The notes beneath the pieces were generated by a model. The model had not been told where the DNA came from. It searched no databases and was given only the letters and a program-made list of their open reading frames with translations. This document shows, piece by piece, positions 6,490 to 8,101 of a stretch of 8,101 nt of DNA. The first letter of the stretch is position 1, and every line of letters begins with the position of its first letter. Location: contig SKNK01000248.1 of NCBI GenBank assembly GCA_007120565.1, positions 1 to 8,101 on the forward strand, read 5' to 3'. This DNA comes from Nitriliruptoraceae bacterium (GTDB taxonomy: Bacteria; Actinomycetota; Nitriliruptoria; Nitriliruptorales; Nitriliruptoraceae). The translations under genes were made by a program, and so were the position numbers.

Positions 6490-7845
6490 ATGGCTGCGAA
6501 GGGCGACGACGGCAACGGGCACGAGACACCGGAGCGCATCGAGGTAGGTGAGGAACGGCGACGTCGAGGTATCGGCATCGCCGGCGGGGCCGCGCCCTTC
6601 GCCTACCGGCGTGGACAGCTGTTGCTGCCGGGTCGGGATCTGGATGCCGCCATGCGGGTGAAGGCCTTCGCCGCGGCGCTCGAGGTCGAACCCGAGCCGC
6701 TCGCTATCGCTGACGGCGAGGTGGTGCGAGCCCGTGTCGCTGGTGAGCGAGACGTGGTCCAGGCACTGCGCTCGTCGGGTATCCGGGCCCAACTCAACCA
6801 CGTGCTGTTCACCGACAACGCGACCGCCTTCGGCGCGAACCCGGCGTACCAGTCGAACCCCGCCTACCAATCCAACCCGGCGTATCAATCCAACCCCGCC
6901 TACCAGTCGAACCCCGTCTACGCGTCCACCACGGCGGTCCCGGCTTCCCCGCTGCCCCCCTGGCATCGCCCATCGGGAGGCGGCCCACTGATCGTGGTCC
7001 TGGACTCCGGACTCCAGACCGCCGGCAAGGAGACCGATGAGGTCGAGGTTCCCGGGTCGAGCCGATCACCAGCACACTCCGGCCTGAAAGAGCACGCGGT
7101 GCTGCCCGAGACGTGGCGGATGGCTCCCCTCGACGACGATCCTCGCGCCGACGAGGACCTCGCGGACGAGAACGGTGACGGCTACCTCGACCGTGCTGCC
7201 GGGCACGGCACCTTCATCGCCGGGATCGCGGCACGCCTGTGCCCGACCGCCGATGTCCGGACGGCCGCGGCCGTCTCCAGCTTCGGTGACGGGGATGACT
7301 TCACCCTGGCCGCCGCCCTCGGCGAGGTCTTCGCCGACGGCCGGCCCTGCGTGGTGAACATGTCCTTCGGCGGCCACACTGAACATGACGAACCGCCGCT
7401 GGCGATGGAAGCGATCATCCGCCAGCACGCGAAGCCAGACGGGCCGACGGTGCTGGTCGCCTCCGCCGGCAACTCGTCCACCTGCCGCCCCAACTGGCCA
7501 GCGGCCTTCAACGACGTGATCGCGGTGGCCGCGCTCGACCGCTGTGGACGACCGGCGTGGTTCACCAACTACGGCCACTGGGTCGACGCGTGTGCGCCGG
7601 GGGTGGATGTCGTCAGCACGTTCCTACACCATCCGGGACTGACCGTGGGCGACACCACACTCGAGGAGTTCGATGGGTGGGCCAGTTGGTCGGGCTCGTC
7701 CTTCGCGGCACCCAAGGTGGCAGCCGCGATCGGACGCGAGATGGTCGTCAGCGACATCGAGCCGAGGCAGGCGGCACACCGTGTCGTCCACGCCTACGGG
7801 CTGTTCCGCCTGCCGAACCTCGGCACGCTCGTGAACCTCCTGTGA
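6490..7845 (+). CDS. Intracellular subtilisin-like (S8) serine protease with NPAYQS-repeat linker
   Basis: Serine endopeptidase of family S8, 451 aa. The catalytic triad is complete: Asp172 in LIVVLDSGL, His239 in GHGTFIAGI and Ser404 in GSSFAAPKVAAAI, with oxyanion Asn328 in VASAGNSS. DENGDGYLD (226-234), just before the His motif, resembles the calcium loops seen in many subtilases. Residues about 30-110 form an N-terminal domain (FAYRRGQLLLPGRDL, VRARVAGERDVVQALRSSGI) that could be a pro-domain or a partner-binding module. Residues 117-146 are five tandem hexapeptides, four of them exactly NPAYQS, linking it to the catalytic domain. The N-terminus is charged (GEERRRRG) with no signal peptide or membrane helix, so the enzyme is probably cytoplasmic. 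The start is ATG 6490 with AGGGGA 5 nt upstream. It is divergent from the TPR-CHAT gene and overlaps the next gene by 4 nt. It may act in the same proteolytic pathway; the substrate is unknown. Confidence 0.94.
   Translation: MAAKGDDGNGHETPERIEVGEERRRRGIGIAGGAAPFAYRRGQLLLPGRDLDAAMRVKAFAAALEVEPEPLAIADGEVVRARVAGERDVVQALRSSGIRAQLNHVLFTDNATAFGANPAYQSNPAYQSNPAYQSNPAYQSNPVYASTTAVPASPLPPWHRPSGGGPLIVVLDSGLQTAGKETDEVEVPGSSRSPAHSGLKEHAVLPETWRMAPLDDDPRADEDLADENGDGYLDRAAGHGTFIAGIAARLCPTADVRTAAAVSSFGDGDDFTLAAALGEVFADGRPCVVNMSFGGHTEHDEPPLAMEAIIRQHAKPDGPTVLVASAGNSSTCRPNWPAAFNDVIAVAALDRCGRPAWFTNYGHWVDACAPGVDVVSTFLHHPGLTVGDTTLEEFDGWASWSGSSFAAPKVAAAIGREMVVSDIEPRQAAHRVVHAYGLFRLPNLGTLVNLL
6838..6927 (+). repeat. 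Five 18-bp tandem repeats encoding NPAYQS
   Basis: Residues 117-146 of the S8 protease are NPAYQS four times, then NPVYAS. The coding copies differ at synonymous positions: Pro CCG or CCC, Ala GCG or GCC, Tyr TAC or TAT, Gln CAG or CAA, Ser TCG or TCC, while the peptide is unchanged in the first four. That pattern suggests an array old enough to drift at silent sites but held constant as peptide. It lies at the junction of the N-terminal domain and the catalytic domain. Confidence 0.95.
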
Positions 7846-8101
7846 ACGCCCGTCGGTGGGGCATCGTCGGCACCGGCGGGATAGCCGCGAGCTTCGCGCG
7901 GGCGATCATCGCTGAGGGCGACTCCGTCGTCGCGGTGTCCTCGGGGTCGGAGGAACGCGCCGGGCGGTTCGCGGCGGAGTTCGGCGTACCCAACGCCTAC
8001 GGCGAACACGCCGCGCTGATGGACGACCCGGCCGTGAACGTGGTCTACGTCGGGACCACCAACGATCGCCACCACCTCGACGTCATGGCCGCCATCGAGG
8101 C
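7842..8101 (+). CDS. Gfo/Idh/MocA-family NAD(P)-dependent oxidoreductase, N-terminal part
   Basis: Sugar- or diol-dehydrogenase-like oxidoreductase. The first 86 residues form a Rossmann nucleotide-binding half: RRWGIVGTGGIAASFARAI with GxGxxA at 10-15, then VVAVSSGSEERAGRFAAEFG, AYGEHAALMDDPAVNVVYVG and TTNDRHHLDVMAAIE, all in the order typical of the family (full length usually about 320-380 aa). The C-terminal substrate domain is beyond the right edge, so the substrate is unknown. The GTG start at 7842 overlaps the TGA of the S8 gene (GTGA), the usual sign of translational coupling; no clear separate ribosome site was noted. A metabolic enzyme coupled to a regulatory protease is unexpected and may simply be read-through of a neighbouring gene. 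Confidence 0.9.
   Translation, partial: MNARRWGIVGTGGIAASFARAIIAEGDSVVAVSSGSEERAGRFAAEFGVPNAYGEHAALMDDPAVNVVYVGTTNDRHHLDVMAAIE

Noticed and set aside
6490..6600. Signal peptide on the S8 protease, as in secreted subtilases
   Set aside because: The first 30 residues are charged (Lys, Asp, Glu and an RRRR run) without a hydrophobic core; no alternative start supplies one.
6838..6927. CRISPR-like array
   Set aside because: The 18-bp units are contiguous with no spacers, in frame, and differ only at synonymous sites for four units; this is a peptide repeat.
6430..6966. N-terminal extension of the TPR-CHAT frame to 1066 residues
   Set aside because: The extra 179 residues lie antisense to the S8 gene, include RRVRL-type low-complexity sequence antisense to the hexapeptide repeats, and precede the natural start of the repeat domain.

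Overview
The window is very G+C-rich, has strong G/C preference at third codon positions, and carries GTG and TTG starts with GGAGG-type ribosome sites. Together with the gene families this points to an actinobacterium; the genus cannot be told from the sequence. Most large open frames opposite the real genes are high-GC shadows.

Left part (1-1864, minus strand): the N-terminal about 620 residues of a molybdopterin-binding large subunit of the xanthine dehydrogenase / CoxL family, of the AYRGAGR type. Its 3' end lies beyond the left edge. From 1865 to 2512 there is a possible 83-residue acidic small protein, flanked by a 14-bp tandem palindromic repeat on one side and a cluster of hairpins on the other.

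Central part (2513-6429, minus strand): a compact unit, in transcription order, of an 887-residue TPR-CHAT (caspase-like) protein, an ECF-type sigma factor and a 177-residue protein of a kind that sits next to such sigma factors. A 14-bp direct repeat of non-triplet period lies between the CHAT stop and the likely start of the sigma gene.

Right part (6490-8101, plus strand): divergently transcribed across a 60-bp spacer, a signal-less subtilisin-like (S8) protease carrying five tandem copies of the hexapeptide NPAYQS just before its catalytic domain. It overlaps by 4 nt the start of a Gfo/Idh/MocA-family oxidoreductase that runs off the right edge.

Interpretation: two proteases of different clans (CHAT and S8), a sigma factor and one or two small partner proteins form what looks like a proteolysis-controlled transcription module. 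The parts list recalls the accessory genes of type III-E CRISPR (TPR-CHAT, Csx30/Csx31 and an RpoE-like sigma factor), but no CRISPR array or Cas7-11 effector is present here. Activation, substrate and regulon are unknown from the sequence; the NPAYQS linker and the 177-residue protein are the most attractive candidate cleavage targets.
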